Shown here one piece after another: positions 17,242-27,500 of a stretch of DNA of 64,000 nucleotides. The position numbers were made by a program, and so were the translations under genes. This DNA comes from Clostridium estertheticum (GTDB taxonomy: Bacteria > Bacillota > Clostridia > Clostridiales > Clostridiaceae). The notes beneath the pieces were generated by a model, which saw nothing but the letters and a program-made list of their open reading frames with translations, ran no database searches and was not told the origin of the DNA. Within the stretch, counting starts at the first letter, position 1, and each line of letters opens with the position of its first letter. Location of the stretch: positions 4,924,501 to 4,988,500 of the forward strand of contig NZ_CP086239.1 of the NCBI RefSeq assembly GCF_026650985.1. The letters run 5' to 3'.

Positions 17242-18801
17242 TTGAAATTTGAGTTAAAAGATATGATAAATAAGGGACTTAAAAATAAGTTCGTAAAAAT
17301 AGCAGGTGTTGTAATAGTAGTTCTTGTTGTGGTCGTGATAGTAAAGAATACAGCGTTTAGTAGTAAATTAGCTAGTTCAGCAAAGGCATCTGATCAGAAA
17401 ACTGCAACTGTAAAAAAAGGAAATATAACAACTCAGGTTGAAGGGGCAGGACCTATATATTTTACTAAAAGTAATAAAATTAATTCAAGAGTTGGTGGCA
17501 AAATTACAAAAGTTAACTTTAAAGTGGGAGACAAAGTTAAATCGGGAGACGTTATATATGAACTTGATGATAAGGATGCTAAGACTTCTGTAGATATTGT
17601 GAAGCAAGGGCTTAAGCAAAGTGAGGTAACCGGCGATGCGAGTAAAGAAGCTGTTTCAGACTTATCAATCAGTGCGCCATTTAATGGACAGGTGAAAAGT
17701 ATTGCTGTAAATGTGGGTGATACAGTAGCGGCAGGTGGTGTAGTCCTTACGATTACAGATACTTCAAAGCTTAAGGTGCTACTTTCCTTTAATGCAAAAG
17801 ATGTGGGCCAAATATCAATTGGGCAAGCCGCTAAGGTAAATATAACATCGATGACGCAGGCTGTAGATGGAAATGTATCGTATATAAGCAACCAACCATC
17901 ATCAACGATTTCAGGTGGACAGATATATACTGTAGAAATTGTAATGAATAATCCAGGTGCTCTACTTGGCGGTATGACTGCTAGTGCAGATGTTAAAACA
18001 TCTAAGGGAAGCGTAAGTAGCGCGAACACTGCTAGTATGAATTATATAAACAAGCAAGCGGTTATTAGCAAAACAGGGGGGACTGTTCAAGCTATTTCTG
18101 TTAAAGAAGATCAAAAAGTTGATTCTGGGACATCTCTTGTTCAGATGAAAAATGATTCTATTTTGAGAGCTCAAGAAACTACAAATATTGGAATGGAAAC
18201 CACGCAAGACCAGATAAATTTAGCGACCTCACAGCTAGATTATTATAAAATAACTTCACCTATTAGTGGAGTGTTATCAACTGTGAATTTTCAAGTAGGA
18301 GATACTATAAATGCTGGCGTTGAAGTGTCGGAGGTTTTAAACCAAAATAATATGAAATTTGACATACCAGTGGATGAAATTGATATAGCTAAAATAGTTC
18401 CAGGGCAGCTTGCAAGTATTACAGCAGAATCAATTCCAAGTACCTTAAATACACCAGTTAAAGGAGAAGTTGAGACCGTTGCTTCTAAGGGGACATCTTT
18501 AAATGGGGTAACTTCGTATCTGGTAACTATTAGGGTTAAAAGCAATTTCAATTTATTTAAGGGTGGAATGAATGTAAATGCTAGTGTTCAAGTAATTAAT
18601 AAACCTAATGTTTTATATGCTCCAATAAATGCTATAACAAATGGCAATGGGAGTAGTTACGTTTTATTAAAAGATAATAAAGGAATACATACAGAAGTGG
18701 AACTCGGAGTTAAAAATGATAAATATGTAGAAATTAAAAGTGGACTAATTGCAGGGGATCAAGTAATTTTAACGCAAACCTATGCTTCGACAGCAAATTA
18801 G
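17242..18801 (+). CDS. Double HlyD-type efflux adaptor protein
   Basis: A 519-residue membrane-anchored adaptor (TM about 18-36) that appears duplicated internally. Four lipoyl half-motifs can be seen: GGKITKVNFKVGDKVKSGDV, APFNGQVKSIAVNVGDTVAA, GGTVQAISVKEDQKVDSGTS and SPISGVLSTVNFQVGDTINA. Each pair is followed by a beta-barrel segment (IGQAAKVNITSM; PGQLASITAESI). Starts with TTG; GGAAGGTG is seven bases upstream. Such adaptors usually serve ABC (MacB-type) or MFS exporters. No ABC gene is nearby, so it probably works with the DHA2 transporter, but this is inferred. Confidence 0.85.
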   Translation: MKFELKDMINKGLKNKFVKIAGVVIVVLVVVVIVKNTAFSSKLASSAKASDQKTATVKKGNITTQVEGAGPIYFTKSNKINSRVGGKITKVNFKVGDKVKSGDVIYELDDKDAKTSVDIVKQGLKQSEVTGDASKEAVSDLSISAPFNGQVKSIAVNVGDTVAAGGVVLTITDTSKLKVLLSFNAKDVGQISIGQAAKVNITSMTQAVDGNVSYISNQPSSTISGGQIYTVEIVMNNPGALLGGMTASADVKTSKGSVSSANTASMNYINKQAVISKTGGTVQAISVKEDQKVDSGTSLVQMKNDSILRAQETTNIGMETTQDQINLATSQLDYYKITSPISGVLSTVNFQVGDTINAGVEVSEVLNQNNMKFDIPVDEIDIAKIVPGQLASITAESIPSTLNTPVKGEVETVASKGTSLNGVTSYLVTIRVKSNFNLFKGGMNVNASVQVINKPNVLYAPINAITNGNGSSYVLLKDNKGIHTEVELGVKNDKYVEIKSGLIAGDQVILTQTYASTAN

Positions 18802-18863
18802 GAGAGGATTAAAGCAAATAACCTGGTATTTAAAGGAAATATGCAAAGAAGGTAGGTGTAAAA

Positions 18864-19505
18864 ATGAAGAGTAGACGTAAATTTTTATTATCCTCTGTTG
18901 TAGTCGTACTTATCTTAGCTTTAGTATATATCGTTGGACACTATTGGTATGAAAATACTTATTATATATCAACAGACGATGCTAAAGTCACTGGTGATTT
19001 TATTAAAGCTGTTCCACACTCCACTGGAAGGCTATTGAAATTTAATGTAAAGGAAGGTGATTTTGTATCTAAAGATCAGATTTTAGGATATATAGATGCT
19101 AACAGTGCTGCTGCTAATATAAGAGCCCCAATTAGTGGGACAATAGTTAAAGTAGTTTCACATGTAGGTGATTATGTATCAAGTAGTCAATTAACAACAT
19201 TAGCCTTAATTGTTGATACAAAAAAAATATATATAAATGCTAACATTGAGGAAACAAAAATTAATAAAATACATCCGGGCCAGTCAGTTGATGTAACAGT
19301 AGATGAATATGTTAATAAAAAATTTATTGGCAGGGTAGAATCAATTGGGCAAGCATCTGAATCTGTTTTCGCAATTACTCAAAGTTCTACTAGTGGAACT
19401 TATACGAAAGTTGCAAGAATAATACCTGTGAAAATTGAGTTGAATAAAAATGACGTTAGTTTATTAACAGGTACTAATGCTACTGTAAAAATACACATAA
19501 AGTGA
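18864..19505 (+). CDS. EmrA/HlyD-family efflux adaptor protein (second copy)
   Basis: A 213-residue paralogue of the first adaptor in the operon, with the same order: membrane helix (about 8-28), STDDAKVTGDFIK, split lipoyl domain (LLKFNVKEGDFVSKDQILGY and IRAPISGTIVKVVSHVGDY), and a barrel (PGQSVDVTVDEYVNKKF). It ends 14 bases before the DHA2 exporter gene, which is the standard EmrA-EmrB arrangement. AAGGTAGGTG precedes the ATG. Confidence 0.9.
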   Translation: MKSRRKFLLSSVVVVLILALVYIVGHYWYENTYYISTDDAKVTGDFIKAVPHSTGRLLKFNVKEGDFVSKDQILGYIDANSAAANIRAPISGTIVKVVSHVGDYVSSSQLTTLALIVDTKKIYINANIEETKINKIHPGQSVDVTVDEYVNKKFIGRVESIGQASESVFAITQSSTSGTYTKVARIIPVKIELNKNDVSLLTGTNATVKIHIK

Positions 19506-19519
19506 GGAAGTGATATAAT

Positions 19520-21103
19520 ATGGAAAACAAAGGAAATGATAACTCAAATAGGTGGCTTGTACTGTTTGTAGTAATAATCGGAACTTTTATGTCTGTATTG
19601 GATAGCAGTATCGTAAATATCGCTGTCCCTACTCTAATGTCTGTGTTTGGTGTAGATTTGGACAAGATAAAATGGGTATTAACTGCATATACTTTAGCAC
19701 TTGGTGTAGTTATTCCATTTACAGGTTATCTAATGGAGAGATATGATTTTAAACAAATATATATGTTTGCACTTGGAATGTTTTCGGTTGGTTCACTTCT
19801 GTGTGGTTTAGCTTGGAGCAATAATACGATGATAATTTTTAGAATTATCCAAGCACTAGGTGGGGGTATGATTATGCCTGTAGGTATGGCTGTCGTTTTC
19901 AGTTTGTTCCCACCGAATGAACGAGGAAAAGCCTTAGGGATTTGGGGGGTAGCTGCTATGGTGGCGCCTGCTATCGGTCCAACACTCGGCGGCTATCTTC
20001 TACAAACTACAAGCTGGAGATTACTTTTTTACATAAATGTACCTATAGGGATAGCAGGAGTTATACTCGCTGGTATCATAATGAAAAAAGGACCTAAAAA
20101 ACCAAAGATAGCTTTTGACTACCTAGGGTTTATTTCGATATCTATCAGCCTTGTAAGTTTATTATACGTATTAGGTGAGGGTACAATAGATTGGTCAAAT
20201 ATAGAAACTCAAATGCTTATAACAATAGGATGCTTAGGTATGGTTTTCTTTGTTATTAATGAACTTACACATGATAATCCATTGTTAGAATTACGAATAT
20301 TTAAAGAATTAAATTTTTCTATAAGTCAAGGGTTATCAATAATTACTACATTAGCTATGATGGGTGGGATGTATGTATTACCTCTATTTTTGCAAAATGT
20401 ACGAGGATTTACAGCAATGGAGACAGGTATGATTATGTTTCCCAGTGCTATAGCATCTGGTATTATGATGCCAATAAGTGGGGCACTTTTTGATAAGTTT
20501 GGTGCAAAGGCGTTAACAATTACTGGTCTTATAATCGTAGGTATCGCATCCTACAAATTTACTTTTTTAAGTATGGGTATGAGTAAGGAGACTATCACTA
20601 TGCTTAATCTTATACGTGGTGTAGGCATGGGATTATGTATGATGCCAGTTAATACTGCCGGTATGAATTGCATACCACCACATTTAACTGCAAAAGCATC
20701 AGCTCTTTCGAATACCATAAGGCAGGTAACGTCATCTCTAAGTGTAACGATAATGACTTCACTAATACAAAGTAGAAATAGTTTTAATTATGCAAAACTA
20801 GCAAATGAAATAACTCCATTTAATCAAGTAGCAGTAAATTATATGAAAACACTTACAGGTGTCTACATGAATTCAGGGTACTCAGCTGCTAATGCCAAAG
20901 TAGCAGCAGTTACTGCTATTGCAGGGGGACTTGCTAGGCAAGCATATATTGATGCACAAACATATGCGATTGCTGTTACTTCATTAGCAATAGTTTTTGG
21001 AATAGTTTTAGTCCTATTTCTTAGAGAAAAAAAACAGCTACCAAAAGTGAAAAGTGTTGATTCCATGCAAGAAGAAATGCATATGGCAGATATGCTTGAA
21101 TAA
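19520..21103 (+). CDS. DHA2-family (EmrB/QacA-type) MFS drug exporter
   Basis: A 527-residue proton-driven exporter with 14 membrane helices. Recognisable are LDSSIVNIAVPTLM in helix 1 (the DHA2 motif), RIIQALGGGMIMPVGMAVV, and the GIWGVAAMVAPAIGPTLGGYL antiporter motif region. It follows an EmrA-like adaptor and is under the presumed control of the divergent MarR protein. Substrates are unknown; drugs, bile-like compounds or fatty acids are typical. Confidence 0.94.
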   Translation: MENKGNDNSNRWLVLFVVIIGTFMSVLDSSIVNIAVPTLMSVFGVDLDKIKWVLTAYTLALGVVIPFTGYLMERYDFKQIYMFALGMFSVGSLLCGLAWSNNTMIIFRIIQALGGGMIMPVGMAVVFSLFPPNERGKALGIWGVAAMVAPAIGPTLGGYLLQTTSWRLLFYINVPIGIAGVILAGIIMKKGPKKPKIAFDYLGFISISISLVSLLYVLGEGTIDWSNIETQMLITIGCLGMVFFVINELTHDNPLLELRIFKELNFSISQGLSIITTLAMMGGMYVLPLFLQNVRGFTAMETGMIMFPSAIASGIMMPISGALFDKFGAKALTITGLIIVGIASYKFTFLSMGMSKETITMLNLIRGVGMGLCMMPVNTAGMNCIPPHLTAKASALSNTIRQVTSSLSVTIMTSLIQSRNSFNYAKLANEITPFNQVAVNYMKTLTGVYMNSGYSAANAKVAAVTAIAGGLARQAYIDAQTYAIAVTSLAIVFGIVLVLFLREKKQLPKVKSVDSMQEEMHMADMLE

Positions 21104-21142
21104 TTAAATAAATGTAGATTATATTGTTAAGGGGGTTTTAAG

Positions 21143-21781
21143 ATGGTTAAGGTTATACCACTAGTAATTACGATCAACCATAAATTTGGAAGTGGAGGAG
21201 CATATTTAGGTCAGAGAATTGCAGAAAAATTGAATATGCTGTATATTGATCATCAAATTATTGATATGACTGCACGAAAACTAAATATATCATCTGAGGA
21301 GGTAACAGCAGGTGATGAAAAGCCGACATCTTTTTGGCATTCTTTATTACAGTACTTTGCATATATCGATACAAGTACATACGCCGCTCTAGATTCGAAA
21401 CCTGTGACTAATCATCAAATTTTTAATGCAGAGGCAGAAGCAATATTAGAATCTTATAAGGGGAAATCTGCTGTGATATTGGGACGTGGTTCTTCATATA
21501 TACTTGCGAATCATCCTCGTCATGTAAGTGTTTTTTTGTATGCAGATAGTGCTTATCGGGCGTCACGCATTCAAGAAATTAATAACATATCAGAACAAGA
21601 ATCACTGAAACTTGTTAAGTCTACCGATAAGATGAGAGATTTATATATAAGTGAAATGACAGGACATGAGCTTGAAGATGCTTGTCAATACCATCTGTCG
21701 CTGGATACAGGTATATTAGGACTTGATGAAACAGAAAAAATTATTTTAGAATATATTCATTTAAGGTTTGGAGAAATGTAA
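21143..21781 (+). CDS. Cytidylate kinase-like family protein
   Basis: A 212-residue P-loop NTPase of the cytidylate-kinase-like (AAA_26) group. The nucleotide-binding start VITINHKFGSGGAYLGQRIA is followed by LNMLYIDHQIIDM and GKSAVILGRGSSYIL. Clostridia carry several such proteins next to transporters and regulators; the true substrate is not known and it is not the essential Cmk. GGGGG precedes the ATG, 39 bases after the exporter gene, so it is probably the last gene of the efflux operon. Repeat R1 begins in its stop codon. Confidence 0.85.
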   Translation: MVKVIPLVITINHKFGSGGAYLGQRIAEKLNMLYIDHQIIDMTARKLNISSEEVTAGDEKPTSFWHSLLQYFAYIDTSTYAALDSKPVTNHQIFNAEAEAILESYKGKSAVILGRGSSYILANHPRHVSVFLYADSAYRASRIQEINNISEQESLKLVKSTDKMRDLYISEMTGHELEDACQYHLSLDTGILGLDETEKIILEYIHLRFGEM

Positions 21782-21969
21782 GAAAGTATATATTACTACA
21801 ACTGCTATTCACTACGCTGAGTAATTCTAAACTAATTTTACTTAAAGATACTAAAAAGTACAAACTCGCTGACGCTCAAACATGTACTTTTCTTAACGTA
21901 TCTTACGTAAAATAAGTTAAGGATTACTAACGCTTGTTCATATGCATTTTACGTAATATACACTTTCTT
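21780..21969. repeat. Long-hairpin element R1
   Basis: A ~190-bp self-complementary element. Ends AAGAAAGTATATATTAC and GTAATATACACTTTCTT pair with one mismatch. An inner stem carries AAGTACA/TGTACTT around the apical loop AACTCGCTGACGCTCAAACA. It begins inside the TAA stop of the preceding gene. No ORF. Confidence 0.85.
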
Positions 21970-22022
21970 ACCGTGTTAAGGAAAAGGAAAGAAATTATAA
22001 GTTCATAATTTCTAAATTAATA

Positions 22023-22213
22023 AAAAAGAGTATATATTACTACAACTGCTATTCACTACGCTGAGTAATTCTAAACTAATTTTACTTAAAGATACTAAAA
22101 AGTACAAACTCGCTGACGCTCAAACATGTACTTTTCTTAACGTAGCTTACGTAAAATAAGTTAAGAATTACTAACGCTTGTTCATATGCATTTTACGTAA
22201 TATAGATTTTCTT
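22023..22213. repeat. Long-hairpin element R2
   Basis: Almost identical to R1, differing at a handful of positions such as GGATTAC/GAATTAC, and in the same orientation 53 bases downstream. This points to a recent duplication or repeated insertion. Same apical loop as R1. Confidence 0.85.
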
Positions 22214-22266
22214 ACCTTGCTAAATAAAAATATTATAATTATTAATTAACAAAAGGATGGTGTAAA

Positions 22267-24462
22267 ATGAAATTTCGAAGAATTACTATGAGTGTTTTTT
22301 TAATATTTACTTTTTTTATAAGTACAATTAGTTCGAATTTTGTCTCAGCTGTGACTGTTGCTGATTATTCAGGGGGGGTTGCTAGGATGAAGCAACTTGG
22401 GATTGTGAATGCAGCGGTAGTTTCTAATGCTATGACTAGGGGGCAATTTGCTAAATCTGTAGTTATAGCTGCTGATTTAGAGGATGGAGCCTTAGGAATG
22501 AGAGGGGCTACTATATTCCCGGATATTACATCGAATAGTGAAATGAGCGGTTATGTAAATATACTTTTAAATAAGGGATTAATAAGTGGAATGGCGGATG
22601 GAAACTTCCATCCTGAAATTGCAATTACTTATCAAGAAATTTGTACTGTTATTGTAAAGTTACTTGGATATGTTGATGGTGATTTAGTAGGAACGTATCC
22701 ATCGAACTATATAAGTAAGGCAAAAACATTAGGAATAACTGATGATCTAAGTTATCAAAAGGGTGATAGAGTTACTTATAGGGCAGTAGCCGTAATGTTT
22801 GACAGGCTCCTTGACACCGATATAAAGGCTGCTGGGTCAACTACAACGGCTGTAACTTATTCTGATTCGATAAAGTTATATTCTGATTGTATTGTACAAG
22901 ATAATTCAGTATCCTATGACAAGTTAGCAAAGAACGAAATATTAACAGATAAAGGTGTATTTAATGTTCCAGCTGCCGCAGGGAAACTTCAGGTTGGAGC
23001 AACTTATAGGCTTAAGATAGAGGATGGAGAAATTAAAAAGGTTTATGGTAAAGTAAGAGAGCCGGTAACCATTACTGCAAACACTATAGTGGGTAATGTT
23101 GTTAATTATGATGAAGATGGGACTACAAAAAGTATGATTCTACCATCTAGTATTACTTATTATTACCATGGCGTAAAGGAAGCTTATACAAGTATAAGTA
23201 ATCTTTTAAAAACTAATTCTTCAGTAGTATTTGATTATAATACTAAAGTCTCATCTAGTTATGCTGTAATAACTGATCCTATATATAGTGACCCAGAGCT
23301 TGCATCAAATATTGATGTTAACTCTGATACATTAGGAAATATAGTATTTAATGAGAATACAAAGATTATAAAAAATGGTCAAGCTATTTTAAAAAGCGAT
23401 ATTAAAGAGACAGATGTAGTTTATAGTGTTACAGATTTAAATGGCGGTAATAAGTATATACTTGCTGTTGAAAATTATGTTGAGGGATACATTACAGATA
23501 TTCCTGCTGATTCAAATAGTTTATATGATATTCAAATAGATAAGGTGAATTACAATTATAGTGATGATATGGATATTACGAAACTTGCCTCTTTTAAAGA
23601 TGGCGATTTAGTCCGTGTAGTGCGAGATAAGGATGATAAATTATTAGATATAAAAAATATAGAAAATAAGACTGGAACACTTGCTGAATATATAATACTT
23701 GGAACCTCAGTTACAAGTGATGATTTATCAAATAATGAAATTCTTACTGATAAAGGAACTCTTCAGTGTCTTAGTGGGGTAATTTCTCCTGAGGTAGGTG
23801 CAAAGTACAAATTGTATGTTGACGGTACTATAATTACAAAAATTGACAAAAAGGAAAACACCACAGAAAATTATGCTGTTACTGAGAAAGTAGGAACAGA
23901 TATGAAGTGGGAAAATGATAAGGATGTAACTAGTAGCATTAAGTTACCAAAGGCTACTGTGTATTATCATAATGGAGAAAAGGTTAATTATAATGTCGCA
24001 GTTACTGGTATCAGTCTTTATTCTTCAATAATGTTATCTAAAAACAGTGCCAATAATGGATATGAATATGCTGTTATTATTGATCCTGTCTTTAGTATAC
24101 CAAAAGTTTATAGAAGTGGTGATACATCATTCTTAAAGGAAATGGATGATAGTGAATATTCATTTGTTTATAGTAATGAGATGTACACTGAGAATACACT
24201 TAGTGTGAATTATAACGATGTGGTTTATTTTGTATCAGATATTTGGAATAAAAACCGTTATATTTATGCTAGTAGAAAAAGTGCATTTGGAGATATTGAT
24301 GGTTTTACACCAAATAAAATCAATGCAACTAGTATAAAAATTAATGGTACTACTTATGAGATTGGTAAATATTTTGATAAAAACAAACTTGATAAATATT
24401 ATTCTGGTAATTTCATTAAAGTTATTCTAGGAGAAGATGGTAGCATAGTTGATATATATTAG
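22267..24462 (+). CDS. Secreted S-layer homology (SLH) domain protein
   Basis: A 731-residue exported protein. The signal peptide covers about residues 1-28 (cleavage after FVSA). SLH-type repeats follow (about 33-190) with MTRGQFAKSVVIAADL, FPDITSNSEMSGYVNILLNK, GLISGMADGNFHPEIAITYQE and RVTYRAVAVMFDRLL. These usually anchor proteins to pyruvylated wall polymers. The rest is made of two similar beta-rich halves: ILTDKGVFNVPAAAGKLQVG near 235 resembles ILTDKGTLQCLSGVISPEVG near 490. No enzyme domain is seen. Monocistronic with a strong terminator. Confidence 0.85.
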   Translation: MKFRRITMSVFLIFTFFISTISSNFVSAVTVADYSGGVARMKQLGIVNAAVVSNAMTRGQFAKSVVIAADLEDGALGMRGATIFPDITSNSEMSGYVNILLNKGLISGMADGNFHPEIAITYQEICTVIVKLLGYVDGDLVGTYPSNYISKAKTLGITDDLSYQKGDRVTYRAVAVMFDRLLDTDIKAAGSTTTAVTYSDSIKLYSDCIVQDNSVSYDKLAKNEILTDKGVFNVPAAAGKLQVGATYRLKIEDGEIKKVYGKVREPVTITANTIVGNVVNYDEDGTTKSMILPSSITYYYHGVKEAYTSISNLLKTNSSVVFDYNTKVSSSYAVITDPIYSDPELASNIDVNSDTLGNIVFNENTKIIKNGQAILKSDIKETDVVYSVTDLNGGNKYILAVENYVEGYITDIPADSNSLYDIQIDKVNYNYSDDMDITKLASFKDGDLVRVVRDKDDKLLDIKNIENKTGTLAEYIILGTSVTSDDLSNNEILTDKGTLQCLSGVISPEVGAKYKLYVDGTIITKIDKKENTTENYAVTEKVGTDMKWENDKDVTSSIKLPKATVYYHNGEKVNYNVAVTGISLYSSIMLSKNSANNGYEYAVIIDPVFSIPKVYRSGDTSFLKEMDDSEYSFVYSNEMYTENTLSVNYNDVVYFVSDIWNKNRYIYASRKSAFGDIDGFTPNKINATSIKINGTTYEIGKYFDKNKLDKYYSGNFIKVILGEDGSIVDIY

Positions 24463-24492
24463 TCTTTAAAATATTTAAAAAAGAAAATGTTA

Positions 24493-24539
24493 AAACAATA
24501 CCCCCGATTGTATAATAATACAATTGGGGGTATTGTTTA
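24493..24539 (+). terminator. Rho-independent terminator of the SLH protein gene
   Basis: AAACAATACCCCC plus GATTGTAT pairs with ATACAATT plus GGGGGTATTGTTT across an AATA loop, giving a 21-bp stem with one G-T pair. Confidence 0.9.
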
Positions 24540-24596
24540 TAATAAATGAAAATAACGGAATTTATTACTTTTTTTATTTTTAATAGGAATTAGTTA

Positions 24597-27500
24597 TTAA
24601 CTACATCCAGTTGTTGTTCCACAATCAAGGCAAACTTTACAAGTACCATTTCTAACAAGCCTAGTACTTGAGCATAGTGAGCAGGTTTCAGAGTACAATC
24701 TTTCACCTTGAATTTTACCATCACTTATGTTTTTTGAAGTTTCTTTACTTGTAGGAGATGCCACATTAGCGGATTCTTCTAAAGTAGTTGAAATTTCATT
24801 TTCAACAGGGATTAACGGATTATTAGGTATATTTGTGCTCTCGTAATTGTCAGGTTTAATCTGACATCTACTGTAGTCACCTAGTTCTATATCAATAATT
24901 TTGCTAATCAAATCAGAAATAGATGAAACTGATTTAATATAAGGATGTTTTTGTACAAAACCATAAGGTTCAAATTTTTGACCTCGAAGCATCGTCGAGA
25001 TAGCGTCTGCAGGTACATGGTGTTGAAGCATAACTGAGATTGCTTTTGATAAAGAATTAAGTAAACCAGTAATAATAGTACCTTCTCTATCTGTTGTTAT
25101 ATATATTTCAGAAATCTCTCCATTTGAACGTCTATTTACAGTAGTATAAATCTTTACATCTTCAATTTGAGCAGGATGAGTAGTACCATAACGTATCCCA
25201 ATTGGTTTTTCACGTGTTGAGTGTGATTGATTTGAAGTTTTTTGTAATGATCTTGCTTTCTTCAAAAGAGCGTCATATGATAGATCTTCAAGTAATAGTT
25301 CCTTATCCTCAGACAAAGTAGTGTTTAGTGGTTGACTTGCCTTTGAACCATCTCTATAAAGTGAGATACCTTTTACTCCTAATTTCCAAGAATTTAATAT
25401 AACTTCTTTAAAATCATTTATAGTAGCATTTTTAGGTAAGTTTACAGTTTTTGATATAGAACCTGATATCATTGGCGTTATTGCTGCCATCATAAGAACG
25501 TGTCCCATAAAGGAAATATACCTTTTACCGCTACCACACTTATTTGCTGTATCAAATATAGATAAATGTTCCCGTTTCAAATGAGGAGCACCCTCTATTT
25601 TACCGTCCACAATTTTTTCATATTCAAAGCCGTTTTCATCAACCATTTCTTTTCTTAGAATGTAATCAAAAATATCATTTGTTTCACTTTCTGAATATCC
25701 AAGGTTAGCAAGAGAATCTTTAATTACAGGATTTACGATGGTCATAAAACCGCCACCAGATAATTTCTTATAAATAAAATGACTGAAGTATGGCTCTACA
25801 GATGTTGCACCACAATCCATAGCAAAGGAAATAGTGCCAGTAGGAGCTAAAACTGTAACCTGAGCGTTTCTAAAACCATAGTTTTCGCCGCTGCTTAATG
25901 CTTTTGTCCAGCAACTTTTTAAGGTTTCACTTATAGCACCTAAAGAGTCTTTAGTTAAAATATCGTGATCCACTTTAATAGGTTCATAGTTTAGATTTTC
26001 AAAGTCACTCTTTATTGCTCCAGCTGCTCTTGCATGATTTCTTATAACTATCTGCATGTATTCTTTATTAATATCATATTTTTCAAAAGGAGATAATTCT
26101 TTAGCAATCAAAGATGAAACATAATAAGACTGCGCAGTCATTATCCCGGTTAGTGATGATGCTATATTTCTAGCGTCTTCTGAGTCATAGGGATAGCCCA
26201 TTACCATAAATAATGAAGCTAAATTTGATAGCCCAAGACCAGTGGTTCTAAATAAATGAGTTTTTCTTGCTATATCTTCAGTTGGGAATTGTCCCCAATG
26301 TATCGATGCTTCGAGAACTAATTGAGTAAGTCCTATTAAATGCACATATCCGGAAACATCAAATTTTTTAGTTTTAGGGTCATAAAATTTATAAATATTA
26401 ATAGATGCTAAGTTACAAGAAGTATCATCTAAAAAGGCATATTCCCCGCAAGGATTAGTTGAATTAATTCTATTATGCTTAGCACCAAATTCTCCGTCTT
26501 CTCCAGCAGGACAAGTGTGCCATGCATTAAAGGTGTCATCAAACTGTGGAGCTGGGTCTGCACATTTCCAAGCAGCGTCATTAAAGGTGTCCCATAGTTT
26601 TTTTACACTTATATCTTTGTCAATTGAAGAATCACATCTTCCCTTAAGGGTAATAGTTTGATCGGGATCAACTGACAACTTATCAACTTTCGTCATAAAT
26701 TCATCTGAAAATCTTATAGAATTATTTCCATTTTGACCAGAAACAGTTTCATAAGCCTCTCCCTCAAAACTGCCATCATAACCCATTTTAGTTAGAGCCC
26801 TTACTTTATCTTCTTCTTTAGCTTTCCAGGTCATAAATTCCATTATTTCAGGATGGTTTATATCAAGGCATAACATTTTAGCTGCACGCCTTGTGGTTCC
26901 ACCAGATTTTATCGCACCTGCATTTCTATCTAAGCCTCTTAAGAAACTCATAAGGCCTGAGGAAATACCACCACTAGATAATTTCTCTCCAATGCCTCGT
27001 ATACTAGAAAAATTAGTTCCAGTACCAGAACCACCTTTAAACAATTTGGTTTCTGTTACATATTGCTCTGAAATTGAATGTTTGCCAAGTAATTTATCTT
27101 CAATTGATAGAATAAAACAAGCTGAGGCTTGAGTCCTTGTATAAGCATCTTTACTTTTAACTATCATTTTCGATTTTTCATCATAATAAAAATTATCTAA
27201 TGATCCACCTTTTATGCCATATGATAGATTAAGGCCAGTGTTAAACCACTGAGGAGAATTTGGAGCAAACATTTGATTTAAAAATGCATATATTAATTCA
27301 TCATAAATAATACTTTTTTCTTCATCAGATTTAATGATAGTTTCATTTATTAAAGCTTCGCACCAAAAATTTACAAGTCTATGAGCTACAAGCTTCATAC
27401 TATCCTCATAACCTTTTTTATTATTAAGGCCAGATTTTCTAAAATATTTTGAAGCGATTATATCGCAAGAATTTTGTGAGTAGTGTTCCGGAAATTCTAA

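Noticed and set aside
17433-18029. 198-codon minus-strand ORF inside the double adaptor gene
   Set aside because: Shadow of a clearly coding plus-strand domain, with no start signal and no recognisable domain.
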